From: Bolinopsis microptera
Lineage: Eukaryota > Ctenophora > Tentaculata > Lobata > Bolinopsidae
NCBI RefSeq assembly: GCF_026151205.1
Contig: NC_087079.1
Coordinates: forward strand, 11,956,635 to 12,020,634
Reading direction: 5' to 3'
Length of the DNA stretch: 64,000 nt
In this document: one piece after another, positions 53,070-63,545 of the stretch
Numbering within the stretch: position 1 is the stretch's first letter
How the letters are laid out: the number at the start of each line of letters is the position of its first letter
Notes under the pieces: model-generated
What the model was told of the DNA's origin: nothing
Databases searched by the model: none
What the model saw: the letters and a program-made list of their open reading frames with translations, nothing else
Position numbers and translations under genes: made by a program

Positions 53070-56000
53070 TTATAATAGACAAGTGTATTTGTACAGGTTG
53101 TGGACGGTAAGAAGGCCGTTCTTGTTAAACAACGGCTTTGTATGCTCTTTTTCAAAGAATTCCCTTCCTAGGATTTGTTCATCTATACAACGTGTTCTGG
53201 CACATGTTCTAAATTTATCTAGATATGCTTCAAGGTCACCAAATAGTATTCTGATACATTTTTTTCTGAGTGATGAAGATAGGTTGAAGCATATTGTTAC
53301 TCGACCCACCCCATACCGATATTCCAAATCTTAGGTGTGACTCAAATAACGTGTGGTACAGTTCTTTATGGTGTTTTTTTGGGATAACGTGTCGTATTCT
53401 ACTGAGTCTTCCGATCTCACACCTAAGTTTCGAGTTGAGGGCTCTTATTTGAACATCCCATTTTAGCTTTTCGTCAATAATAACACCTAAAAACTTGGTC
53501 TCTTTAACTTGCTTTATTACCGTATTATTCAGAGTTAGTATATATTCTGATTCGTTATCTGCCTCATTATCAGTAGCTGTACGTGAAGGATTGAAGTGAA
53601 TGTAGCAGCATTTCTTTATATTTATATGTAATAGATTGCATTTCATGTACTGGTGTAACAAACGGAGAATTTCGTTTGCTCTTTCATACAGTTTTTTTCT
53701 ACATTCATCTACTACGAATATGTTTGTGTCATCTGCAAATATAGTATGAACTTGCCCAGATCAGTTGTTCTAAATAAGTCGTTAACATATATTATAAATA
53801 GCAAGGGTCCGAGACAAGAGCCTTGGGGAACTCCAAAGAGAACAGGCAGCTTGTCAGACTCTTCGCCCAGTACAGAGACATATTGATATCTATTAGAGAG
53901 ATAACTAGCGATGAGTCTATTGTCGTTTCCACGTATTCCATAGTTGTCTAGTTTATTAAGTAGTTTTACATGTGAGATCGTGTCAAACGCTTTAGATAGA
54001 TCAATAAATATTCCAAGTACATGCAGTTTTTTGCTAAGTCAGGATTCTATGTAATTCACTGAGGAGTTGAGGGCATGGCTTGTGGAGTGATTTTTTCTAA
54101 ATCCGTACTGGTTCTCGTAAATCATTTTCTGGGACTGAAAGAAGCTATACAGTCTGTTGTAAATAATTTTTTCAAATATCTTACCAAAAACAGCTAAGGT
54201 TGATACTGGCCTATAGTTTTCCAGCAATTCCTCATTATCCTTCTTATAGATCGGACTGATTCTCCCAGTCTTTAAATCATCTGGGAATACTCCATTCCTC
54301 ATGCATTCACTGTATAATAAAGATAGTATAGGACAGATCACTTTAGACGATTCTTTAACTATATGTATTGGGATGTCGGATGACTTCCCATTCTTCAGTT
54401 CAGATATAATCATTCTAACCTCGTCAGCTGTACAGTCATTCATCAAAATACTGGACGTGTTTGCTCTAGGCAGGTAGTCATAAAAACTAGGAAGAGTGTT
54501 AATAGTTAGTTCTCCAATTTCATTATATGCCCCGTTTAAATTAGACGCTAGAGAAACAAAATACTTATTAAATTCATTGGCTATTACTCTACGATTGGTT
54601 ATCTTCTCATTGTTTATAGTAAACAGTGGTTTTATTTGCCGTTTCTGTTTGCCCCGTATTTGATTAATCAGTTCCCATGTCTTCTTACTATTACCGTTTG
54701 TGTCTGCAAATTTTCCCATAAAATACTTAGTTTGAACATCTTTGCGATTTTTTTTTAACCATCCTTCTATAATCCTTATAAGTTTTGTATCTAGAACGTT
54801 TTTCACAACATTTCAAGCATTGACATGTTCAACCTTTATAATCAGTTTCACCAAGTTTACATTTTTTCTTTCTAACTTTAGCCCAATTGTCATAGAGTTG
54901 GTGCTGATGCTTGATTTTGGCTATAAGCCCAGGTGTGATCCATGGGTTATTTTGTGTAGTTCTTTTGGAAGACTTAGGGGTTGCCAACTTACACGTTTTA
55001 TCGATACTACTTTTGAAAACATCATGAAATACCGTGAAGTTGTCAATTACTTTATTCTCTAATTCATGTTCCAAGTCCTTTACAAAAGAGGTAACATTAG
55101 ACTTACAGTAGTCGTAATATTGTTTATATTTTAGGTTACTCTTAGTGGATCCCATACTCTTTTCAAATATTTGAAAGACTGGTGAGTGGTGGGATATACG
55201 ATCAGTAAGTGTGCCTGAGGCTATTATACTCTCTACATCGTTAGTTATAATATTGTCAATACAACCTGGCTTCTCATGAGTTGGCAGAGATATTAGGGGA
55301 AAAAATTCTCTACTGAACAGGATTTCCTCATAACGTTTTACAATCGCATTATCCTTATTATGTAGATCAATGTTGAAATCACCTGCCAGGTAACTGCATT
55401 TCGGCAAATTATCGAGAATTGCTGAGAGTTCTAATAATGCAACATTTACATTGACACCACTTGGAGGGCGATAAACTACACCAACAGTGACCGGAGTATT
55501 CTTGCTGCTTATCGTGACAAATAGAGTTTCTAGGTTTTCAGATATATGGGACAAATTGCCATTTACTGTAGCACTGAGGGTATCACATACATAAAGAGCG
55601 ACTCCAGAGCCTTTTCTTTTATCTTGCAAAGTGTTTTGGTAGAAACTATTGTATCCAGTCAGTTGGTAAAGGTCACTTAATTCGGGGCCTTCATTTGTTT
55701 CTGCTAAAGCAATGATCGAAAATTTCATATATCTCTGTAGTTCTATTGCCAGAGTATCAAAGTTAGATTTATTACCATCAATATTTTGAAATAATAATGA
55801 TGAGTACTCGTTCATTTGGTTGCAAAATGTTTTATTAAATTCTTTAACACTATATGGGTTACAGTTATTGAGTAATCGGTTGATGTTTACAAGTGTTTCA
55901 TCAATGTCAGTACTATTATTTTCAGAGTCAGTATCTTCAATATATAAACGGATTGTAACGAGTACTTGCTAAGTGTACACAGTTAGGGCAGTAAAAATCT

Positions 56001-56140
56001 TCATATATTTTGTTTGTACTGGATTTAGTATAGCATTTATGGTGCATAGCACAGTCACACCTACAACATTCAGCAATGAATTGGCCAATGGAAATGAATT
56101 TTGTACAGACAGGGCATACCTCTTTGGTCAATTTATTCAT
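53070..56140 (-). pseudogene. LINE C2 ORF2, several disabling changes
   Basis: The start at 56140 (MNKLTKEVCPVC) overlaps the ORF1 stop as ATGA. The N-terminal C4HC3 finger is intact. A frameshift near 55944 precedes the endonuclease part (55815-54829: LAETNEG, VYRPPSG, LAGDFNID, CIDNIITN). A stop follows near 54827, then RT blocks (54806-54039), an in-frame TGA near 54039, and a 2-bp insertion in the codons of the FADD motif near 53742, which C1 lacks. The RT C-terminus is open to 53236 and the remainder can be read to 53070. So this copy cannot make working RT. Confidence 0.88.
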
Positions 56141-58374
56141 GGGTACGGTACGTAACCTTCCCCTAGTTGAGTCGCAGCAGCAGCAGGAGAGGAACCACCC
56201 ATCGTCTGGGAGTATAAGCGATTGTCAACTTTATCCGATCTCTTCTTCCTTCTATCAGTCCCTCCATTCATCCTTAAAAGTATTGTATCACGTATAAGAA
56301 CCCCCAGTTTTGCTGTACCACTCCAATTGAGGTGTAAATAGTCCGGTCTCTGGTTTCGTCCAATGTTCCTAGAGAATTGCTGGCTTAGGAGCCCAGCCTC
56401 ATCACAGAACATGTCAAAACCAGGTACCAAAGTCACACCAAAGTTGGAATGGAGCAGCTCCTTAAAAATTAATTCATTATAATGTACAACTTTACGATTT
56501 AGCTCAACGAGTTTGGTTGGCAGCAGCGGACACACAAATATATTCGCTTTGGGGTTAAGCGCTTGGATCATTTCTACTTTCTGAACAAATGGTGTAAAAA
56601 TATTGTTCTTTATATCAGCGGTATTTTTGATCTCAGGTTTCCTGATATCATTTATACCACACATCAAGAGAACATTCCTGTATCCACATGAAACTATAGG
56701 ATTTATATCCCCCACTACCGGAGCAAAATACGGTTTTCCGGGGAGCCACTGCCCAAATGATTTTTTGGGGTCCAGCCCGAATTTGAGACCACCAGTATGC
56801 GAGTCTCCGATGATGCATGTAGAGTTCCTGTTCCTAAAGCTAACTGAACGAAAAGTTAGGCTGTATCTCACCCCACCAGTTATTGCCCCATCCTCGATAC
56901 AGTGGCTGTAGAACTCTTGGCTACGTCGAGTCATGCGATACATGGATCTTGGCACACATGTATGGTCAAGAGCCATATGATCCGTCTTCTTATCAAAGAA
57001 TTTGATGTTGCACTGGCCTCCAATAGACACAGTGAAAATTTCGGATTCAGGGTGGATGGTAGCTTCATCATCTGAGTGTTTCGGTAGGGAGCCATCCTCT
57101 TTGAAGCGGTTGATCAGCAGGCTATTGATCTTCGGTTTTTCACCACTACAGAATGCACCATTGATTTTGTCCACTAGATTGGAGAAGCTAGTTAAAGCTA
57201 GTTGGCCATTGGATGACTTGGAGCCATTATACTTGTATGGTTCTCCCAAAGAATACACAGCACGAGCTCCCTCCACAACAAAATCCTCCTCAAGTGATTG
57301 GCAGGCAAGGAGGAGAGTTTCCTGCTCTTCTGTGGTAATAAACTCTTCTATAGCGCCTACAACTGGTTCTTCTTTTGATTGGAGATGCTCATTAGCTATT
57401 AGGTCTGGGCCAGGGGCAAGTGAAAAACTGGTAAGTTGGATGTTTAAATGGTCAGAAGAAGCCAAAGAATTTCGCTCAAGAGTGTTCAAAGACTGTCTAA
57501 TGGCTGTTAGCTCCTGATTCGTCTCCAGAGACTGCTTGGAATTTAGCTCATGGAGATTCTTCTCTATTTTTTCCATGAGATCATTGGTCTTGGATGAAGA
57601 TTGAGCACTTACTTGAGGAATAGAAAAGTCCTGCAGTTGCTTGTTCGACACTTTAATCTGATCTGTTAGGCCACTATCAGTCTCAGAAACCTTTCCGAGT
57701 GTAGAGTCAACTGAAGTTTTCAGCTGCTTTAAATCTCCTTCCATCACTTCAACCCATGCTGGAGCAGTGCCCTTGTCACTAACCAGTAGGTGCTTGATAT
57801 GGAGGTCAAGGTTCTGGATGGCAGCAATGCTGTCGTTTAGACTGTCAAAGTCAACCTTGGCAAGCTTTTCACCAAAAGCTGTGATGGTATTAAGCTTCTC
57901 TGTGGCAATAGCTGTCTCACACTGACTGTTAGATTTTTGAAGTGTCAGACTGTTCCTACACACATAACACACATCTGCATCAGTTTCGAGTGTGGGAATT
58001 GGTGAAACCAAACAAAAAGGGCAGTGCCAATTGGTCATGCTGTTGACATTTTTCTGGTTGAGTCCATTCATAGTTAGACAGTCTATGTGCCAATATTGCT
58101 TGCACTTTACACAGTCAATCTTCCATGACGATATTGACTTACTACATGGACATTTCGTCTTGTCCCTGTGTGAACTGTCAAACTTTGGGGGTGTTACATC
58201 ACTGTCTACAACAATAGTTTCACAAGATACGTCCTTTCCCTTCGCCTCTGGTCCTGGAGTGTTGTTCTTGATTCGGGACTTTGCCTTTTTGTCCGCAGGG
58301 GAAGGAATCCGAGACATATTGGTAATAGATGAGGCTCTCTTGTTACTCTTGTTGTTGTCACCCATACTCAGCAA
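56137..58374 (-). CDS. LINE C2 ORF1: PHD, coiled coil, AlkB, SGNH (intact)
   Basis: 745 residues, fully open although ORF2 of the same copy is broken. PHD finger (about 75-122: CPC, CVKC, HIDC, CPFC), an extra CYVC pair, a long predicted coiled coil (about 175-310), then the AlkB-like domain: YSLGEPYKYNGS, NSLLINRFK, H433-S-D435-D-E, FTVSIGG, H491 in FYSHCI, and R503/R509 in RYSLTFR. SGNH esterase: S525 in IIGDSHT, CGINDIR and DYLHLN. It is clearly diverged from A and B outside the motifs, so it represents a separate LINE subfamily with the same domain order. The ATGA overlap with ORF2 suggests coupled translation. Confidence 0.92.
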   Translation of the reverse strand: MLSMGDNNKSNKRASSITNMSRIPSPADKKAKSRIKNNTPGPEAKGKDVSCETIVVDSDVTPPKFDSSHRDKTKCPCSKSISSWKIDCVKCKQYWHIDCLTMNGLNQKNVNSMTNWHCPFCLVSPIPTLETDADVCYVCRNSLTLQKSNSQCETAIATEKLNTITAFGEKLAKVDFDSLNDSIAAIQNLDLHIKHLLVSDKGTAPAWVEVMEGDLKQLKTSVDSTLGKVSETDSGLTDQIKVSNKQLQDFSIPQVSAQSSSKTNDLMEKIEKNLHELNSKQSLETNQELTAIRQSLNTLERNSLASSDHLNIQLTSFSLAPGPDLIANEHLQSKEEPVVGAIEEFITTEEQETLLLACQSLEEDFVVEGARAVYSLGEPYKYNGSKSSNGQLALTSFSNLVDKINGAFCSGEKPKINSLLINRFKEDGSLPKHSDDEATIHPESEIFTVSIGGQCNIKFFDKKTDHMALDHTCVPRSMYRMTRRSQEFYSHCIEDGAITGGVRYSLTFRSVSFRNRNSTCIIGDSHTGGLKFGLDPKKSFGQWLPGKPYFAPVVGDINPIVSCGYRNVLLMCGINDIRKPEIKNTADIKNNIFTPFVQKVEMIQALNPKANIFVCPLLPTKLVELNRKVVHYNELIFKELLHSNFGVTLVPGFDMFCDEAGLLSQQFSRNIGRNQRPDYLHLNWSGTAKLGVLIRDTILLRMNGGTDRRKKRSDKVDNRLYSQTMGGSSPAAAATQLGEGYVPYP

Positions 58375-58510
58375 AAGTTAAAACAAACAGCCAGCAAAAG
58401 TCAAAACAATCAGCTGTTAAAGCAACGTGTAAACTTACGACACCCTTTTGAGGGAATTACGACATACTTTCCCTGAACTCAAATTATTTGTTATATAGCA
58501 GCGCTGAAAG
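58375..58510 (-). other. LINE C2 5' UTR
   Basis: Short leader with two near copies of CAGCAAAAGT(T/C)AAAACAA just upstream of ORF1. Confidence 0.6.
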
Positions 58511-58514
58511 TATT

Positions 58515-59446
58515 GACGAAAAGCTAAAATGGGATGTCCAAATAAGAGCCCTCAACTCGAAACTTAGGTGTGAGATCGGAAGACTCAGTAGAATACGACA
58601 CGTTATCCCGAAAAAACACCATAAAGAATTGTACCACACGTTATTTGAGTCACACCTAAGATTTGGAATATCGGTATGGGGTGGGTCGAGTAACAATATG
58701 CTTCAACCTATCTTCATCACTCAGAAAAAATGTATCAGAATACTATTTGGTGACCTTGAAGCATATCTAGATAAATTTAGAACATGTGCCAGAACACGTT
58801 GTATAGATGAACAAATCCTAGGAAGGGAATTCTTTGAAAAAGAGCATACAAAGCCGTTGTTTAACAAGAACGGCCTTCTTACCGTCCACAACCTGTACAA
58901 ATACACTTGTCTATTATAACTGTTCAAAATTGTCAGATTAGAATCTCCAATCTCACTCCTATCTTTACTCCACAGATCACCATCTCAAAGACGTTCAGAC
59001 CAGTTTATCACCCCGAACCCATCATCCTCTTTCATTTATCAATCAACAAAAATGTGGAACGACTGTCGAAAAATTGACAGTTTGATAAGCTTTACTAAGT
59101 CAACGAACTTAGTTAAAGTAACACTGAAAAGTGAGCTACTCAAGATACAGTCCAGGTACGAAGAATTAGAATGGACAGAATTAAACTTCGATAAGAATGA
59201 GCTTGTATTTTAAAACAGAGTCCTTTGACTTTATTATTTTGAAATTGAAGAATCGTCTGGCCATAACTCATTTCGTTCGCATTATAGATTCACATTCACT
59301 TTCATTTTCACTATCACACACAGTACAGGGTCATACCTCAATACCAAATTATTATAGGGCACAAGAACAAATTTGTTTACAATTATCAAAATATGTTGAG
59401 CCCAGCAGCTTACTTCCTTTCCTCTCTTCCCCCGTCGTCTGGAGCG
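58515..59446 (+). pseudogene. C1 fragment: RT C-terminus and 3' UTR
   Basis: It encodes DEKLKWDVQIRALNSKLRC through KCIRILFGDLEAYLDKFRTC to LYKYTCLL, ending at about 58919. It resumes C1 exactly after the C2 insertion point and is nearly identical to the C2 3' part at 53490-53070. Confidence 0.9.
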
Positions 59447-60604
59447 CCCAGCTCAAGATTTATGCGAGATTGCGAGCCGGACTCATCGCACAAAATTTGT
59501 AAATAAATGAGGAAACAGAAAAAGTTTAACTTAAAAGTTGAGGTAATTAGGAACTTAACATGTATTTTATCACTTGTTTATAGCGTGAAAACTTCGACGT
59601 AACGCGTGCGAGATTTTTGCCAGATTTTTGCGAGTTTCGTTTAAATCTCATAGTATAGCTAGGCTCACGATATCGTGAGATTCTCCGCGAGATTTCGGCA
59701 TCCTCTTTCAGCACTACATATTCGGTCGCGCGCTTGCATTTTCATCGCTTTTCAGCGTGTTTATTCACTGTACTGTCTAAGTCTTAAAGGATACTAGTTG
59801 TTATAAGATCAAGATTCACAGTGGTTACTATAGTTACCATGGTTACCATTAAAGGAGGTACTATTCCTGGCTACAGTCTACTCAATCTTTCTCAGAATAT
59901 ACTTGATACTGCCATAGGCATAGTGAATTAAAAGTTTGAGAAAGGGTCTCTTCAACTGGAGAACTGACTTATTAATCCTAGCAGGTAATTAACTCTGGAT
60001 CCTCATCACATTGATTCCATTCTAAATTCTAGCCATAAACAAAACAAACATTACCAGATAACTCCGTTTACAATAATTTGACATGTTCCAGTGTGAACGA
60101 GGCCTTCCCCGGACAAATCCTTAAATGCCAGTCTTCTTTTGATCTTAGTTCTCTAGATGAAGTACGAACAGTATAATCTATCGGATAACGTATATAACAA
60201 GGTGCTCTGATAATAATTTTAGTAAAATAATTAATAATTGCCAAAAGAATGACCGCTGACGAGACTCGAACCCGAGTCAACTGCTTGGCGAGCGCGCCCT
60301 AAACTATCGGGCTACGTGAGGCTTACCATAATTACAATATGTAACATAATATAATTCATAAAAATACGCACGTAAATTTTTCGTTATTTATGGATCCAAT
60401 AACAGTGACATACTTTTCGCTTACAAAGGGACTCGCGAAATCTTTTTAAATACAAAATAATAAGTGGGGCAAGAAATCTTGCAGGCTGGAGGGGGGGGGG
60501 GGGGGGTGGGGAGTACATTTCGCCACTGCACGTGACACGTGAAAATCGCACTTCTAGTGTCAAAATCCAATCTCATCGCACTTTTTTTAGAATCTTGATA
60601 GGGG
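59447..60604. mobile_element. hAT-like 1.16-kb insertion
   Basis: CTGGAGCG is duplicated at 59439-59446 and 60605-60612. The uninterrupted site exists at 52548 in the C2 copy, which proves the insertion. The ends are imperfect inverted repeats (CCCAGCTCAAGATT against CCCCTATCAAGATT), with further similar blocks (GCGA(T)GAGATTG). No ORF. It contains a G-run at about 60490-60507 and a tRNA-like sequence. Confidence 0.85.
60254..60323 (-). tRNA. tRNA-like sequence (pseudo-tRNA or SINE head)
   Basis: Read on the minus strand it starts GCCTCACGTAGCCCGATAGT. It has an A box (TAGCCCGATAGTTTAGGGCG) and a strong B box (GGGTTCGAGTCTC). The acceptor stem does not pair, so it is unlikely to be a working tRNA. 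It lies inside the hAT-like insertion. Confidence 0.5.
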
Positions 60605-60612
60605 CTGGAGCG

Positions 60613-61631
60613 TGTGATTTTTGTTGATATCCGAGCTCTTGTTGTTTTTATCTTTTGGTTAACTTTCTGTGATCGGACTCGGTATTTTCGTCCCGGCCGA
60701 GTGGGACGATGCTTGCTCGCCAGTTAAGCTATACTGTAGATGACACTAATTTCTACAAACCAAAATATTAACCAAAATATTAAATATAAAATGTGTCCAG
60801 TATGGCGCAAATGCATAATTTGATAATTTCTCGACGCCGTCGTCGGGGTGAGAGTTATCTGAACCAACTGCATGCCCCTACGATTGCGTCATCACTGGTG
60901 AGCAAGCATTTGTTTGTTGTTTAGTTGTGTTGAAAGGGAACATTACTTGATTAATTCATCCATTCGGATTTTAATAACGATGAGCTATGATATACCGTTC
61001 ATCTTAGACTATTGGATCAATCTTATTACATGATTAGATTTTATAAACGAACTTGGCATACAAAAGATTATAATGCGGAGGTTGGCTGGCTCTTCTATAA
61101 TAAATACGACACTTCAATTTACAGAATGCTTGCTAGAGATAAGACAAAATATTATCAGACTATACATGCAGCATGAGTAACTGGTGGATAAGCCTTCGGT
61201 AAAAACGGATCCGGAAAAGTCAATGCGGCACTCGGGTCCTTGGTATTGTCGTCGGTATATTGTCCATTATCTACGTTCTGCTTTTGTAGTTTAAACAATA
61301 GTGAGTTCTAACTATACAGCTTTAAACCGATTAAGTATGAATGAATGAAATACCTGACAATCCGCACTCTTATAATCCAAAAGCATGAGTAACTCGTAGT
61401 GATGTATGATTTCTAGAAACTTTAAATTAATTTTGGCGCTCACAGGTCCTCATGAATATATGTGATTGCCGCATAAGGTTCTGTAAATGCGCAGGACACC
61501 TTCAAGCTTAAATTATTCACCTTACTGAGGCAGTCAACCAACGCGTGGCTTTATTTTTATGATATGATATGTTTTGATTGTTATTAATAAATACCAAAAT
61601 TTAAATTTGTTTTCCTAAAATTTGTTTTCCT
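60613..61631 (+). other. C1 3' UTR, right part, and tail
   Basis: Inverse near-copy of 52548-51535. It ends in two copies of an AAATTTGTTTTCCT tail and the AAGG target copy. Confidence 0.85.
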
Positions 61632-62040
61632 AAGGATAATGTATCAAGTGCTAAGTTTTTAATATATACTAAGAATAACTCATTTTGGGCTCATTCATCA
61701 TCGCAGCCGAAAAACTGCATGATTTTTGTATGTTGCATGATACACATCTATTTTTTATTTATATCATGCAACGTATATATTATATATTTATAGTAAGAAG
61801 ATTGTAGTAACTTTTCCAATGTTGCAAAATGTTTGCAATGACCACATTTATATAAGACTTATGAATCATAATATGCTTTTATAATTTAACTTGATTTTAA
61901 AGATATCGACAAAGATCGTGATCGGTTATCTTTTCGCTGCATATTTTAATACTAAAATTGTCAAGAGCTCAGAGACTGTTCTAAATTTTAAAGTCAAATT
62001 AGAAGAACCCACTTAATCCACATGCCTTGCAAACTTACAT

Positions 62041-62135
62041 TAACGGGTGATACTCGTAAAATACCTGTTCCATATATTAGGACCGTCGACGAGTCGAAGT
62101 CCAACTCAGCGCGCGTCCTAGTAGGTTGTAAACCT
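62041..62135. repeat. Solitary end of the 29-31 kb TIR family
   Basis: AACGGGTGATACTCGTAAAA to GTAGGTTGTAAACCTAC, nearly identical to 30968-31055, without a matching partner end in the window. Confidence 0.8.
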
Positions 62136-63464
62136 ACAAAAACTTACAGCACGGTATTTGTAATGGTTTGAGTTCCTAATACTCACAAAGATGGTTCCTC
62201 TCTAGCCAATCGTAGGAGAAGAAAGCTTAACAGCAAATTAGGTGGCTGCATTTTGTTTAGAAATTTAGAAATTTTTCCCTGTAGGACTAGGACTACCGAT
62301 TCAAATTGGGTATCCCATACCTAGATGATTTTGGTTTAGAATGACCCAATGAAAGACTCTGGGTGGTAAAAAATTGTGTACATCGAAGTTCACATTCAGC
62401 TACACTCTGCTACTAGAGTAATTGTTCGGTGTTAATTTGTATTATTTCCCAATAATTGTACAAAACGACTCTCTTTTGTATATGAAAATCAAGTGTTTCA
62501 GCCATGTGAAATTACACTGACATTATTTTTATGTACAACCAATGGAAAAAAAGGTACTGCAATATAAGTTGCATACTTATTTCTATGATTGAACATTATA
62601 AATAAAAATGTAGATTTTCCAAATCCTAACTTTCCCATATACTATATTAGCAACTATCTAAACTAGAAAAATAAACTTGATTAAATGTAATAATTAATTT
62701 TTCGCGGTTGAACCAACACGTCATAGCTGGAGCCACATTAATGTTGGGGACGTCTCATAGCAAACATCTTTTTGTATTTTCCCATAATATAGTATATGAG
62801 AAAGTAAGGATTTGGATTATTTATAATGTTCAATCATTTTGGTGCATGGTTCTAACATCGAATATAATGTTTTAACGTAGAATGATTTTGGTTCATAGTG
62901 AACTAAAATGCTGTTAAAACAAAGAATTATTTAGCTTCAAAGTTTGATTGGGAAATGAAGAGGTGATGGAATGCGCTAACCCTGTACAGTTGTACAATTT
63001 CCTCATTTGTACGACTGGTACTGTCATAATCGACTGCCGGCCTGAGGAGAAATATTTAAGGTGAATTTATTTAGCAGTTTTTTATTGACAATATTTGCGT
63101 TATTATATTATGATGATTATCCATTTCCTTGCTATTATTGTCCTAGAACTTAGATTAATCAATAAAATATAGATTATAGTTTTATATGTATAGTGTATAC
63201 ACTATACAATATACATATAGGTATATAAGTTTAAGCAACTCTTAATAGCTATAGTCTCTAGACAAAACATTTAAATTACATTTCAGCCTATTTAATATTT
63301 TCAGTATAATGGTCGTTGCGTTGCCCCCTCACTCGTGGTTATAACCATGTTAAAATGTAACTCTATATTAGATAATAGCAGTAACCATTGCATGGTAACA
63401 TGGTGTAGAAGGGGTATGTGATTTGGTTTGTTAAAATACATTCCAGCACTACATATAAATAAAC

Positions 63465-63545
63465 TACATATAAATGAACTACATATAAATGAACTACATA
63501 TAAATGAACTACATATAAATGAACTACATATAAATGAACTACATA
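63465..63545. repeat. 15-bp tandem repeat AACTACATATAAATG
   Basis: About five to six copies. The minus-strand reading CSSFI repeat is an artefact. Confidence 0.9.

Larger units (their letters stand above)
51535..58510 (-). mobile_element. LINE C2, full-length, ORF2 broken
   Basis: Minus-strand element flanked by TATT (51531-51534, 58511-58514) inside C1. The 3' tail is two near copies of AAATTTGTTTTCCAA. It has a 1.5-kb 3' UTR. The outer parts of C1 (58515-61631) are its inverted near-duplicate, forming a large inverted repeat. Confidence 0.88.
38308..61631 (+). mobile_element. LINE C1, 5'-truncated, split by four later insertions
   Basis: Pieces at 38308-38465, 44718-44960, 51151-51210 (partly duplicated at 51441-51534), 58515-59446 and 60613-61631 are consecutive parts of one C-family LINE, from mid-RT to the 3' tail. 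AAGG lies just before the first piece (38304-38307) and just after the last (61632-61635). The gaps hold LINE A, LINE B, LINE C2 and a hAT-like element. Own length is about 2.4 kb. Confidence 0.85.
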
